From Vombatus ursinus (taxonomy: Eukaryota; Chordata; Mammalia; Diprotodontia; Vombatidae): 64,000 nucleotides of DNA. The stretch covers positions 11,481,968-11,545,967 of the forward strand of contig NW_020948739.1 in assembly GCF_900497805.2 (NCBI RefSeq). Reading direction: 5' to 3'. Positions 22,985 through 34,440 of the stretch are shown here, piece after piece (position 1 is the stretch's first letter; each line of letters begins with the position of its first letter). The notes under the pieces were generated by a model. It saw only the letters and a list, made by a program, of their open reading frames with translations, did not search any database and was not told the DNA's origin. Made by a program: the position numbers and the translations under genes.

Positions 22985-25715
22985 AAGATTATGTTTCCAC
23001 AAGATTTCTATCCCCCTCAAAGCCTGTCTTCAAAATCCCTCAGTAATTTCAGCCACTCTTTCTCTTCTACATCTTCCTGATCGGTTGGCTTCTTTCTTAA
23101 GACCATCATTAGGGTTGCTCTCCCTCCTAAGTTAACTATTTGCATCTTCCTCACTTACTGAGGGACAGTACCCTTAGTAAGTACAGATACAGAGACCCAA
23201 AAGTACCGATAAATTGTCCATTTAAGGCTTCGGAAGTCTCTTCTCATACAGCCGTCTGGTGTTCTGGACATCTCCAGTGAAGTTTTCTTGTCTAAGTGCT
23301 GTTCAAGCAGTGTCCAGCAGACTATCTTCTTGTCAAGATCTTCTTTCTTGTGTCCACTCTGCTACAAGATTGATCTTAACACAATTTTTAAATTACTTTG
23401 CCAATAACTAGGGCAAATAATGAAAGTTAACTCAATAACCTTTATGGCTCCATAATTATAAGATCAATAATTGAAACCTTGGTCAATTATCATGTTTAAG
23501 AAACTCAAATTAGAAAAGTAACAGAAAATTAGAACCTAGTCTTACACTTTGCATTACTTCTAGTTTTATACCTTGCATTGATTGCAGTTTTTTTTTTTCT
23601 TACTCGTATTCTCCAATCAGGAGGATGAGATTCCTCTAAGGAATTAATAACAGACTCCATTACATACATAATCAATTTAAAAATAGTGCCTATCAAGTAA
23701 TAAAACAATTCCAATTTCTGGTCGTGTACAAATAAATAACCCTTAATTAAAGTGGATGCTTCTTTTAAAGCATTTACAAGATAGGCTACAAACCATTCTT
23801 CTTTTAACATTAATTAACTGTAACAAACTGACACAACTTTGATATTAACTAAGTATTAACTAAGTAATAGAATAATATCCCGGTTTCACAAGCTCCTGGC
23901 CTAATTATCCCCATACCATTATGAGAAATTAAAGGACTCTAACTTATATAGGAATACTTAATTCTAAAATTCAAGGTCTAATGGCCCAATCTTATATTTG
24001 CATCTTACTACAATAACCTTAGATGTTTCAGCATCAATCTATTATTTAATGGATTTAATATTGTGCTTACGATACCTTTTTGATTATAGAAATTTGCCAT
24101 AAAAGAACAGAGACAACTAAAGTAAGTGAACAATGCTTCCTTAACCTTATGTCAATTTTGGGCAGAAATTATGTAATGGCCAACTGCATTGAGCCAGGCT
24201 TAAAGTAGGCTAGGTGTCATAGTGGGGAAATTGAGTCAGGAGAATCCTACCTCAGCCCATTCGGAAAAGTCGTTCTCCTGACCTTCCCATGAGGACATCC
24301 TCTGCAGTTCATAGATGCGACTCACAGACCTCTCACAGGGTTGCTGGCATCATGGGTCAGTAGCTCAATCAGTTCCATGATAATCATACCTGGAGTTAGA
24401 CTCAGAATAATAGTTCATTAACAGTTCTTGGACAGCATATTTCCATCATCAAGGTTTCAAGTGTGACTATAATCTCACATTAATTAGGGAAATTCAGTAG
24501 GCCCTCAAAAAAATTCACACCAAAGATTCTGCAAAATATTTCTTCATAAAAGAAAACAGCTTACAATTTCCTAATTATCACAAAATTCCTTTCTTTGCAC
24601 AATTACCAAGTTTCTTTTCACAAAAATATGTTTACAAATACTTGGTTTAAACAATAACTCCAAATAGCTTAGTTAATAATCTTATAATTTTCCTAAGTGA
24701 TAAACAAATAATTTTAGCTGAAACTTCCCTTTAAATATAGACAAAACTTGGAAGTTCATGTTTCCTAAATTACAGTTTACAACACATGGTCAGATAGAAT
24801 GACCTAACATCTTCTTAACCCACTCAAATTTTTTTTTCTTTGACAGTATAATTCTTAATCTGACAACATTCTAGATTATAAGAGAAATTGCTTTTCTAAC
24901 ATAATATGTGATACAATTGTTTATCAAATTGCACAATTTAGGAATTACACCTTATAATATACTTGGAACTTGAAATAATTCATTATTATTTTTCCCTTTA
25001 CAGAACAGTAAACTGAGGTAAACTTGAATCAAATCAAATCTGGATTTATAATAATTAATGAAAAACATTTAAAAATATTTTTGTTTTAAATTCAATACTC
25101 TTGACCCTTTAAAAGGAAATATTCTCCACAACTTCATATATTCCTTGAAAATGATACGTGGCGAAAATTCCTGCTCTGAGTAACTCTACCCCCCCCCTTT
25201 TTTTCTGGTTTCCTTAAGGAGCAGAAAAGCCCTAAAAGTTTCCCTTTCAGAGGCTTATCAGAGTAAAAAAATAAATAAATAAACAAAATAACACTACCCT
25301 AGCCATTCCACCCTCCTGAGCTCACATCAGCCATTTAAATCAATTCTAACAGGGCTAGTGGTTGTTCCCCACCCCCCACCTCCACCCCAGGCAGAAAGCC
25401 TCTAGAGTTCCAGTTATCAATTGAACAGCCCAGGAAAACATTTTAAGATTTTATATAACAATCTCCAATCACAATAATCAATCTTTACCATAGCCAAAAT
25501 TTATGCAAGGTCAGATTTAATAAAGCCTTCCTACAGGTTTATCCTGAAAAGTGGATGGTCTTCTAACCTTTTACAACTCCATTGGTTTTCAAATCAAGCT
25601 ACAAAATTTTCATTTTCAATTTTTCTACCCAAAACAGAATCAAACTTCCTTGTATTTTTAAACCCCTTGAAGCTGGCATAAAGTCACCCAGAACACGCAT
25701 GCAAGGATGGGTAAC

Positions 25716-26273
25716 TTAGAGCACACAAACTTGCCACAGAACACCCATTCTCTTCACAAACAGCTTCCCCTTTTTTTCCCTCAGCCCTTGCTGTCTTGCT
25801 GGTCCCGACACCAACAAGTCATCTACATACTGCAGCAAAGTAATCCCATAAGGGATCGAAAACTTCTCTAACACTTGCTTCAAAACCTGCCCAAACCAGT
25901 TAGGAGATTCTGTAAAACCTTGAGGTGGGACAGTCCACTGGTATTGTTGTTTTCTTCCTGTATAAGGATTTTCCCATTCAAAGGCAAAAAGTTCCTTGCC
26001 TTCCTTAGAGAGCGGACAAGTCCAGAAGGCATCTTTAAGATCAACTACGCTGAACCACTTGTCTTCATAAGGGAATCTCCCCATCAAAGTATATGGGTTT
26101 GGAACTACAAGATGTCTAGAAGCCACAATTTTATTTACGGCCTTAAGGTCTTGCACCAACCAGTAGGAAACATCAGACTTCCTTACAGGTAATACAAGAA
26201 TGCTGTATGGGGACATGCAGGGCTCCAATAACCTGTCCATCAATGATTGGCTGCAATCCCCTCCTTCCTTCAC
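25716..26273 (-). pseudogene. ERV pol remnant: reverse transcriptase
   Basis: Fossil RT. The frame shows VQDLKAVNKIV, VVDLKDAFWTCPL, TVPPQGFTESPNWFGQVL and LQYVDDLLVSG, the ordered RT blocks of gammaretrovirus-like pol including the YVDD catalytic motif. It overlaps the upstream protease frame. Only part of pol is recognisable. Confidence 0.9.
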
Positions 26274-26799
26274 TAGGTATCAGGTATTGTTTAACCCTCA
26301 CTATCTCCCCTTCTTGCTTAAGGTTTATTTTGAATGGTGCGATGTTCAATCCTCCTCTATTTCCCTCCTTTACCCATACTGATTCTTCCATTCCATTCTC
26401 ATTTTCCTCAGTTAATATGGCCATCTTTACCTTAATTTCTTGGTTACATGTCTCAATTTGCAAATTTAACTGAATTATTAGATCCCTCCCCAACAGATTA
26501 CTTCCTGCCTCTGCAATATATAGGAACTGAGCTACCGTTCCTATTTTACCCCCCCCAACCTTAATGGCTTCAAAAATTGGAACTAGGAATCCTTCCCCTT
26601 TGACTCTTGATACCTTTAGTTTTTGTCCTAAAAATTGTACATCCCTAGGTTTGAAATTGAGGGAGGATTGGGTAGCCCTGGTATCTACCAGAAAAACCAC
26701 ATCCTCCTCCCAAGGTCCCACCTTTAAATTTATCAAGGGTTCCAGGTGTACTCCCTGTTTCAAGAACCCCTGACCTCCCCCCCCATTCCTCTTCCTCAA
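26173..26799 (-). pseudogene. ERV protease region and start of RT
   Basis: Fossil retroviral aspartic protease: VVFLVDT..TQSSLNF near the start of the block and LGRDLIIQL near its end, the usual flap-to-C-terminal order. It leads into the RT remnant. Not a host gene. Confidence 0.8.
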
Positions 26800-28205
26800 A
26801 TGTCATCAAGGGAACTACTTCTTCTTTCCTTTTCAGCTTGGTATACTCTCTTCAAAAGTGTCCAGGCTTCCCACAGAAATAAGATGCAGGTAGGCATTTT
26901 CCCTTAACTTGCTCCCTTCCTAGGGTCCCTGCCTGAAAAGGGACTTTCTTTGACACTTGCTCCCCTTTTTTCATTACCTCTTATACAGCGGCCACCACAA
27001 CTTTGGCTTTCTGCTTCTGCCTTCTTCCTCCCTTCTCACAAAGACCTTCTGTGCTTCCCTGAGAAGCTCCTCCAAAGGCTTCTGACTGCATTTAAAAACT
27101 TTCACTACAAACATGAAACATCTATAAACGCACACACAGACAGAGATAGTTTGACAAGACAAAGTGTGCACAACTCTAATTTTAAAGTAACCTTGACAGG
27201 TCAAAAAAACTCTATCGTACACCAGTGCTGATTCTTTTTCTTTATGTTCCACATCTTCCCTAGGGACTATCTGGAGGAGTGTTCTCAGAGGACTTCTCCC
27301 CTCTTTTCTCCCTTGGTGCCTTATTCCCTTCCTACATCCTTCCCTAGGATGTCTTGTAAACATCTAACTTGGTGCTTGTCTCTCTCTTTTGACAAGACCT
27401 CCCGTGTAGATCTTCACACTCCTGTAGTCCCAGACTATTCTGACATTTACTCAATCCTACAAGGCAATACTTAATAGTCCAAATTTTCTCACCTAGATAG
27501 CAGTCAGTGGGGCATTTACAAACCCAATTTCCCTTGACCTAAAGTGACCTGCCTCAGAGGGTATGTTTTGACTTTCTTCTCCTTTGAAGGATCCCCCATC
27601 CTTTTCCAATAAAAGGCATTATCACTCTCCTCTTGACTAAATGGTTTCTTTTCGTTCACATAAATACTTAAAGCTTGGCATATCCATTCCTCATCGGTCC
27701 CCATACTTGGGCCAAAACACCTCCGGAGGCACAAGGCTCTCCTTGGGCCAAATAACACAACAGAACTTAATCATTTTTGTTTCTTATTCTTATCCTTTGT
27801 ACATGTACAGACATTCCAGTTCTCCAGCATCCTCCCTAAGGGACTGTTCAGAGGTATGCCACCAGGGCCCTCATACCTGCCCCTTTTCCAGGTGCCTTAG
27901 TTTCCTTATTCCCCATTCCACCTATTACCAGTCCTACTCTATAGTTCTTTTAGGCAGAATGCCCCTATTAACAAGGTAGTACTTTGAAGTCCAACCTTTC
28001 TTACCTTGCTCTGTGCACAGACTTTGCATAGTAGTCACAGTTTTTCTCCTATTCCTCGCCTGCATCACTCCACCTTGCTCCAAATCAAAGTCTTGGGTCT
28101 GGGCAGTCAGAAGGGAAGACACTCACCAACGATCCATGAAGCCACTGAACTTAGTAGGGCACACCTCTCTGTCCTTCAGTGGTGGTTCCTCTCCTCCTTC
28201 GATGC
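26800..28205 (-). pseudogene. ERV gag remnants
   Basis: Fossil region between the primer-binding region and protease. A Cys/His-type nucleocapsid trace is visible at about 26850-26885. Further upstream, discontinuous frames such as GTDEEWICQALSIYVNEKKP (27516-27758) fit gag by position only. Confidence 0.55.
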
Positions 28206-28211
28206 TTCAGA

Positions 28212-28231
28212 ACCCGGAGGAGCCCCTAAAT
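28212..28231 (-). other. ERV primer-binding region (proline-tRNA type)
   Basis: Directly after the 5' LTR the minus strand reads 'ttaggggctcctccgggtt', closely resembling the proline-tRNA primer-binding site typical of gammaretroviruses. Confidence 0.75.
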
Positions 28232-29430
28232 TGTTAGGAATAACTTTTATAGGAAAGACTAAGACTTGCGGGGTAGATGAGGCAGGCTCATTTATTAAAC
28301 ATTCTTGCAAGAAGCAGGTGTGCTGGTAGAGGCAGACACACCCTACAGAAGCAAGATCAAACAGTTATATTCCTATCCTGAAAGGTTAAGGTCCCTCCCT
28401 TTTTTCCCCATTGCCTGGATACTTTGAGGTGTACAACTTCCTAGAATGCCTTCTTCATATTGATGAGGTGTAGATGCTACGGGTGCTGGAACCCCGAAAT
28501 TATGATATGCACATCCTGCCCAAATGAATTCAACCCAAGTCTCCTTTCAGTCAAAGACAAAGTTTTATTAGAGATGAACCATACAGGTCGGACTCCTAAG
28601 GAATCTGAACGTTAGTGACGCCCACAAGGATGAGTGGGCATGAGGAAATCTCACATTTAAATAGGGGCCAGGATGGATCTTACATACAGCCAAGTAATTT
28701 GGGGTGTCCAGAGGAGGGGCTGGAAGATCTGAGGTGACTGGGGGAGGAGTTCAGGGAGAATGGGAGTGTCTGGGAGTTGAACGGGATCATCTGGGAACAG
28801 ACCATGGGGTGCTAGGGCTTCATCAAGGTAACAAAGAACTGGAAGATAGGGAAGGAAGAGGTTGAATGGGGTCTGGATAAGATCAAAGATGGGAAATATA
28901 CTAGGCTTCTTCATTAGGGTATCAAAGGGAGATAAGGCCTAGGAGATAAGGTCAGTTAATAATCTGGAGACTGCTAAACTTCCTAGACCAGATAAGTGAG
29001 TTCTAAGAAAGGTTAAGGGTTTTCTGGGGCCCGTAGACAAATGGGACCCAAATTCTTTTTTGGGGTGAGGGGCAAAGATCTCAGCTTGGGCTCATACCCC
29101 ATCAATATTACTCCTTAATATGTTACTCCTTCCCTCTACATACAACATTGCGCCTAAAATTATGTTAATCTTCCCCCCACCCCCAGGAGAAGTTAATATG
29201 CAGAGGCTTATTAAGCATTCGCACCTTAGCCAACCCGTAACCTTTGTATTATTGTCTTCACTTCTAACCCCTACTGCTAATGTCAGCAGGTTTTTGTCTG
29301 TCTCTGGGTTGCATTTGTTAAAAATAATTCTTGAGCAAGATTGCTCCTTCTGCCCCGTGACAACTTCTGAATTCTATTGTTAGTACCACTTTCTCTATAT
29401 CTGTGGAAATATAATTTCTTATACCTTACA
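28232..29430 (-). repeat. 5' LTR of the class I ERV, interrupted
   Basis: TG...CA ends. LTR sequence occupies 28232-28460 and 29105-29430. A 644-bp solo LTR separates the two parts. Confidence 0.9.
28461..29104 (-). mobile_element. Solo LTR of a second retrovirus family inside the ERV LTR
   Basis: 644-bp unit with ends tgatg...catca, flanked by a 4-bp duplication atat (28457-28460 and 29105-29108). The intact LTR at 22435 reads straight through this point. A minus-strand AATAAA at 28564-28569 suggests minus orientation. No internal retroviral genes, hence a solo LTR. Younger than the host provirus; family not identified. Confidence 0.85.
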
Positions 29431-29434
29431 ATGG

Positions 29435-30429
29435 GAAAAAGAACTTGTCTTTTGTTAACAGTTTACCACTTGGAAAAACGTACTTTATACTTTGTTATAT
29501 TTAAATTTTTTAAAAAAGAAAAAATCGTTGTGAAGTAGCTTTGCATACCTAGCTAACAATTATATTGATACAGAAACATCTGGGATAGACAAAAGAAAGT
29601 TTAGTTTTGCTGTGAAACCCCAGGCCTCACTTGACTTTAGCTGGCTGGCTTTTGCAAAGGCATCACAGTTCCAACCTCAAGGAAATACTAGAAAATAGAA
29701 AAAATTAAAATACTCATAGGGAATAGCAACAGATAAGAACTGTATTTTTCTGCTATGGCAGACTTTGAAAAACTAAATCTAGATAAGCCACCTCAAAACT
29801 AAATTAGATAAGCAAACTAACACCATGGAAATTTACATGCTCAGCTGGAGCTTAATTGAACAAAATCTATGTCCCTGTGAATGCATATTAAGTTTCAGCT
29901 CAAAGCTTAATATTTACTTCAGTTTAAGATAAATACTGTGGTAGGGGGATGAAAGAAAGAATTTTTCTTTAATTGATTAAATTATTCTATGCAATGGCAT
30001 CAGGGATTACACATCTGATTTGATCAGCCCTGGGAGGTTCTCAGTCACCCCTTGGAGATAAGCCTAAAGCCCAGGGAGGCAGCAAACATCTCTATTGTTG
30101 TTATTAAATGAACAAATGGCTGCTTCAGTACCTCTCAGCAGAGTCCTCAGCTAATACTCATTTCGTGGTCCTCAATCCATTAGCTGATGGTCTCTCACCA
30201 GATCACACCTGCTGATTCACATCATTAGGTGGTAAATAGAGTTTTGGAGTTGGAGGCAAGAACTCGTGAAAAGTCCCGATCTGTTCTCTTTGGGAAGAGA
30301 CTGATTAGTTAGAGGCATTCAGTATTTTTTTATTACCTTTCCTTTTTGTGTGACATTCTTCTACTCCTCGACCTCCTAAGTCAAGATTCCCTTTGATTCA
30401 GCTCCATTCTATCTTTTGTTTGAATATTG
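29435..30429. other. Unassigned intergenic sequence
   Basis: No recognised repeat or reading frame. Confidence 0.45.
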
Positions 30430-30875
30430 TAGTGCTTCCTCCACTTTTAAAGGGATATCGTTCTCTTTGAGAACCTGGAGAGGAGGAGCTGCTCCTGAAA
30501 CCCTTTTTACCAACAATACATACAGTGACTACAACAATGTAAACAAAAGAACCCCCCCACCCACAAAAATTAAAAATGAATATTGCAAATTTATAAAGAA
30601 CATGCATGGCCGGGAGGAAAAGATATGACAGTATGCTCCCAACCCACCCCTTTGCAGTGGCAGGAGTTAAACAAGTATCTGCACATTTCATTTATTTGAA
30701 GGCATTTTCAATATATTGATCAGTAAGGCTGATTTCTCCCTTTTTTTCTTTTTTGTCCTTTAAAAAGATTCATATAGGATGGCTCTCTGGGGAAAGGAGG
30801 GATACTGGGGAAAACTATGGTGATGTAAAAAAAAAAAGGCCATCAATAAAAACTTACTTTCAAAAAAAAAAGCAG
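30430..30875 (+). mobile_element. Marsupial interspersed repeat, class uncertain, 3' end
   Basis: 'tacagtgactacaacaatgt', 'aaaaattaaaaatgaatatt', 'ggatggctctctggggaaag' and 'ggtgatgtaaaa...atcaataaaaa' follow a repeat I remember as common in marsupials that ends in a poly(A)-like tail. The class is unknown to me. Confidence 0.45.
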
Positions 30876-30884
30876 AAAAGAAAG

Positions 30885-31480
30885 AACTGGAATTTGTGGG
30901 GATACCCATCAATTAGGGAATGGCTGAACAAATTGTGGCATATGATTGTGATGGAATACTACTGTGATACAAGAAATGATGAGTTCAAAGATCTTAGAAA
31001 GGCATGGAAAGACACATAAAATAATGAAGAGTGAAATGAGCAGAACCAAGAGAACACTATACAGTATACAGTAACAGCAATATTGTTTTAAGAACAATTT
31101 TGAGCAACTAAGTCATTTTGATAATTATAAATACCCAAATTAACTACAAAGGACATATGAAGGTAGACACAATCTACATATAGAGAAAGAACTGATAAAT
31201 AGAAGTGTGTATAGAGTGATTTTTACATATATATATGTATGTGCATATATACACATGTGTATATGTGTATATATATGTATATGTATATACACACACACAC
31301 ACATTTGTGTCTAATGGTAGCCATCTCTAGGGTGGGAGGGAAGAAAAAAAGGAGGGGAAAATAAAGTTACATGATAACTATTATATATTTAAAAGAAATA
31401 GCAAGTTGTACATGATAGATTTGCAGTTTCATGTGCAAATTTTTTTAAATTATAAAAAGGAGAAAAAGCCCCTTTACTTT
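30885..31480 (+). mobile_element. L1 LINE 3' end
   Basis: 'gggaatggctgaacaaattg' and 'tggcatatgattgtgatgga' followed by 'atactactgtgatacaagaa' and 'gagtgaaatgagcagaacca' are the C-terminal ORF2/3' UTR signature of marsupial L1. A TA/CA microsatellite lies within it. Ends in A-rich sequence. Confidence 0.8.
31226..31304. repeat. (TA/TG)n-(AC)n microsatellite
   Basis: Mixed ATAT/GTAT repeats then seven AC units, inside the L1 3' region. Confidence 0.85.
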
Positions 31481-31639
31481 CTCTTTGTAATCTTTCTATT
31501 TCTACTCATTATCCTTCCCCCTAAATCCTCTAGCAAACTTTCCTTTTTCTGTTGAGAGCACCCCTCTCCTTACTCAGGTCTACAGCCTTAACCCTCTTCT
31601 CTTCTTCATTCCCCATCTACCTATGTACTGCCAGATGCC

Positions 31640-31806
31640 AAAGAACAGGAGTCAGAAGACCTGAGGTCAAATCCTTTGTCTCATACTACCTGTATCACCT
31701 CTGGCAGGTCACATAACCTTCATGGACATTAGTTTTTCCAATCATTACATCAAGGTTTTAGACTAGATGGTCTCTGAAAACCTTCTAGCTCTAAATCTAT
31801 GATCCT
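31640..31806 (+). mobile_element. MIR SINE
   Basis: 'caggagtcagaagacctgag', 'ctggcaggtcacataacctt', 'tagactagatggtctctgaa' and 'ctagctctaaatctatgatc'. Confidence 0.8.
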
Positions 31807-31849
31807 ACTTCCATAACATCTGTCACGATAAGTGCATGGTCACTGATTT

Positions 31850-32130
31850 ATCTCCCTTCCACTCTTAAAAGCACCACCTTAGATTAGACTGTACCAGTTC
31901 TTGCTCAGACTCCTAACTAATATCCTAGTTTCTAGTCTCCTCTAGTCAACCCATCCCTAACTCAGTTTCTAAAATCATATAAATTTCATATACACATCTA
32001 TATGCATATAGATGTGTACATATACTTACGTATAATGTTATATTTCCTTATCTCTACTTAAGCTTCTTGAGAACAGAAAACATCTCTTTTTTTTTTAACC
32101 TTTGAATACGTGGTACCTGGCAAATAAGGG
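31850..32130 (+). mobile_element. L2 LINE 3' segment (decayed)
   Basis: Pyrimidine-rich L2-like text and 'cttaagcttcttgagaacag', 'gtggtacctggcaaataagg' near the end. Confidence 0.5.
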
Positions 32131-32149
32131 ATAGGAACTGGATGTGTTT

Positions 32150-32330
32150 CAATGGTATAAGAAAGCCCTCCTACCAATAAAACTGGGAACCTTCTCTGCA
32201 ATGTATAGTCTTAGAGAGTTATCTAGAGCACTGAGAAATCTGACAAGGTCACACAACCAGTATGTGTCACAGATCCATGAATCCAGGCCTTTCAAGCTCC
32301 AAGGTCAGCTCTTTTAACCTCACAGTAGTG
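32150..32330 (-). mobile_element. THER-like SINE (second body type)
   Basis: 'agtcttagagagttatctag', 'agcactgagaaatctgacaa' and 'ggtcacacaaccagtatgtg', same body as 17195-17415. Confidence 0.55.
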
Positions 32331-32359
32331 TTGAGTTGAATGAAATTTAATTCCTAAAT

Positions 32360-32890
32360 CACAGGTCTGACCTTGTTTCACCCTGTTCTAGGATATTGAT
32401 TCTAGGATAAACTACAAATTCATCTGCATAGCAATTAAAACCATCCACAGTTTGGCTCCTACATATATTTTCAGGCTTATTTTATATTATCCCTTCACAT
32501 AATGAAGGTCAACCAAGATGAACTCCTTGCTCTTCACCAAATTTGGCATTCTGTCTTCAAATTACATAGACTGTTAAGGTCAAGTGCCATATCACATACA
32601 TGCACACATATTATATGTATGTATGTATGTATATATGTATATATATGCATTATATATATGTGTGTGTATATATATACATATACATATATATATATATATA
32701 CAGAGAGAGAGAGAGAGAGAGAGAGATCTTTATCCTTTCCTGGTATCCTCATAGGTTAGGGCTCTTTCCCTTTTAAAAAATTATCTTCTGTTTAATTCTC
32801 AGTGTGGACATAAAAGTCCCTTAAAGGGAGGGACTGTTTTTGATTTTATCATTGTGTATTCAGCACATAGTAGGTAAGTACTTAGTGAAT
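32360..32890 (+). mobile_element. L2 LINE segment with internal microsatellite
   Basis: 'aaaccatccacagtttggct' at the left and 'agtcccttaaagggagggac', 'cagcacatagtaggtaagta' at the right are L2 3' motifs. A microsatellite (32603-32728) lies between. Confidence 0.6.
32603..32728. repeat. (TATG)n / (TA)n / (GA)n microsatellite
   Basis: Consecutive ATGT, AT and GA repeats. Confidence 0.9.
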
Positions 32891-32990
32891 GTTTGTGAAC
32901 TTGGAGAAGTTTGAAACTATATATTTTTAAAAGCCATGGTAAAATATTTCATATTGAAATAGAAATAGTGGGATTTTTTTAAAGGGTAGT

Positions 32991-33529
32991 TAAGAGTAAC
33001 TGTAAACTGCTAAATATTTTAAAACTTTCTGAATGTTCCCCAGAAAGACCTTTTCTTGTTGCAAATCACATGTAAATGCCGTTGTTACCCTTGAGCAGAC
33101 ACAAGTAATTTTTAATTGGACTGACAGACAGCCATCATCATTTTCAAGATCCAGTAATAGGCATATTTATTAAAATAAAGCATGCTAGAAGGGAATTAGC
33201 TAGTCAGCAAATACATGACTTTCAGGAATGAAAGTTCATCTTTAAATAGGTAGAGGATTACTTCTATTTGCATTAGTAATATCTGTATCGTTTGGTGTGT
33301 CATAGGTGAATCATACTTGTATAAAGTAGCTGTCATTTGTTCGTTATTCAGACAATTATAAGACAATTTGCCTAAGAAATTTAACTAAATCAGAAATCGG
33401 AATCAAAGCATTGATGTTAATATCTAACAAATAGTAAATTTATTCAGCCTCTATGAAGCAACAAGAAAAGGTCTTCCTGGGGAACATTCAGAAAGTTTTT
33501 AAATATTTAGCAGTTCACAGTTACTCTTC
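32991..33529. repeat. Inverted duplication with 72-bp arms
   Basis: Arms 32991-33062 and 33458-33529 are reverse complements with 4 mismatches in 72 by my alignment. The 395-bp spacer matches no repeat I know. The right arm ends exactly where an antisense L2 begins. Neither arm end shows a clear TIR or target-site duplication. Confidence 0.85.
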
Positions 33530-34200
33530 AGATGTTGCAAAGGTGAAATTGATAGGCTTTGGCAACAGATTGGTTATGGGGAGGTGAGAGACAATGAGGA
33601 GTCAAGGATGATATCTAAGTTATGAGCTTGGGGGACTGGGAAGATGATGTTGCCCTCTACACTAATAGAGAAGTTAGGAGGTGGGAAGGTTTTAGGAGGA
33701 AAGATAGTGAGTTTAGTTTTAGAGATGCTGAGTTTAAGATGTCTGCTAGACATCTAGTTTGAGATGCCTGAAAGGCAGTTGAAGATGTGAGAATGAAGAG
33801 CAGAAGATAGTTTCAGGCAGGATACATTTGAGAGTCATTGGCAGGATACATTTGAGAGTCATCGGCATAGAGATGGTAACTAAGTTGTTGGGAGTTGATG
33901 AGATTAAAGAATGAAGTAGAACAGAGGGAGAAGAAAAGAGAACCCACAACAGAACTCTGTGGGGACACCAGTTAGAAGGCATGATTTAAATGAAAATCCT
34001 GCAAAGGAGACTGAGAAGTGGTCAAATAGGTAGGAGGAGAACCAGCAGAGAGCAATGTCCTGAAAACCTAGAGAGAAGAGAATATCGAGGAAAGAGTGAT
34101 CTAGCCATATACAAGGCTGCAGAGTTGTAGAGGATAATGAAGATTGAGAAAAGATTACTATATTTCATCATCAGTTGAATGATGAAGTCAAAAGTCACAC
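33530..34200 (-). mobile_element. L2 LINE, antisense, with RT remnant
   Basis: The minus strand translates to RVLLWVLFSSPSVLLHSLIS, matching the L2 'GVPQGSVLGPLLFSLYT..LGSLISS' block. A decayed YADD-like segment follows. Plus text 'ggtgaaattgataggctttg' and 'cctgaaaacctagagagaag' are antisense L2. Contains a 24-bp tandem duplication at 33816-33863. Confidence 0.75.
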
Positions 34201-34214
34201 TTGTAGGTAGGATG

Positions 34215-34440
34215 AATAGAGTAAATAAAGACAGAGCCTTAGAGTCAAAAAAGACCAGGCCATTAAAGTCCTCCTGACTTCTGAACCATATTGCCTCTCT
34301 GACCCTTAGTAAATAGTTTAATCTCTCAGTACCAATGGGCAATTTTCTAAGACTATAAACTGCATAGCAGGTACTGGTGTGCATTGGAAGAATGATTTTC
34401 CTCATTGGAGATTCCCTATATCACAGAAATCACGGGTCTA
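34215..34440 (+). mobile_element. THER-like SINE (second body type)
   Basis: 'ttagtaaatagtttaatctc', 'tctaagactataaactgcat' and 'gagattccctatatcacaga' are the complement of the body seen at 17195. Confidence 0.5.

Larger units (their letters stand above)
22435..29430 (-). mobile_element. Endogenous retrovirus, class I (gammaretrovirus-like), degraded provirus
   Basis: Fossil provirus on the minus strand, bracketed by the 4-bp duplication atgg (22431-22434 and 29431-29434). Parts in transcript order: 5' LTR (28232-29430, enlarged by a foreign solo LTR), a primer-binding region of the proline-tRNA type next to it (about 28212-28231), gag remnants (about 26800-28200), protease (about 26500-26800), reverse-transcriptase remnant (25716-26273), a long AT-rich stretch with no recognisable gene (22985-25700), a polypurine tract (22967-22984) and the 3' LTR (22435-22962). 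The interior is about 5.3 kb, shorter than a full gammaretrovirus; the rest of pol is not recognised and no env was identified. It is clearly broken many times over. The two LTRs look about 85-90% alike by eye, which suggests an age of tens of millions of years. Confidence 0.9.

Noticed and set aside
25875-26773. Plus-strand open frames opposite the provirus
   Set aside because: Shadows of the minus-strand protease and RT remnants.
28657-28914. 85-residue minus-strand proline-rich open frame
   Set aside because: Lies wholly within the solo LTR and resembles no known protein.
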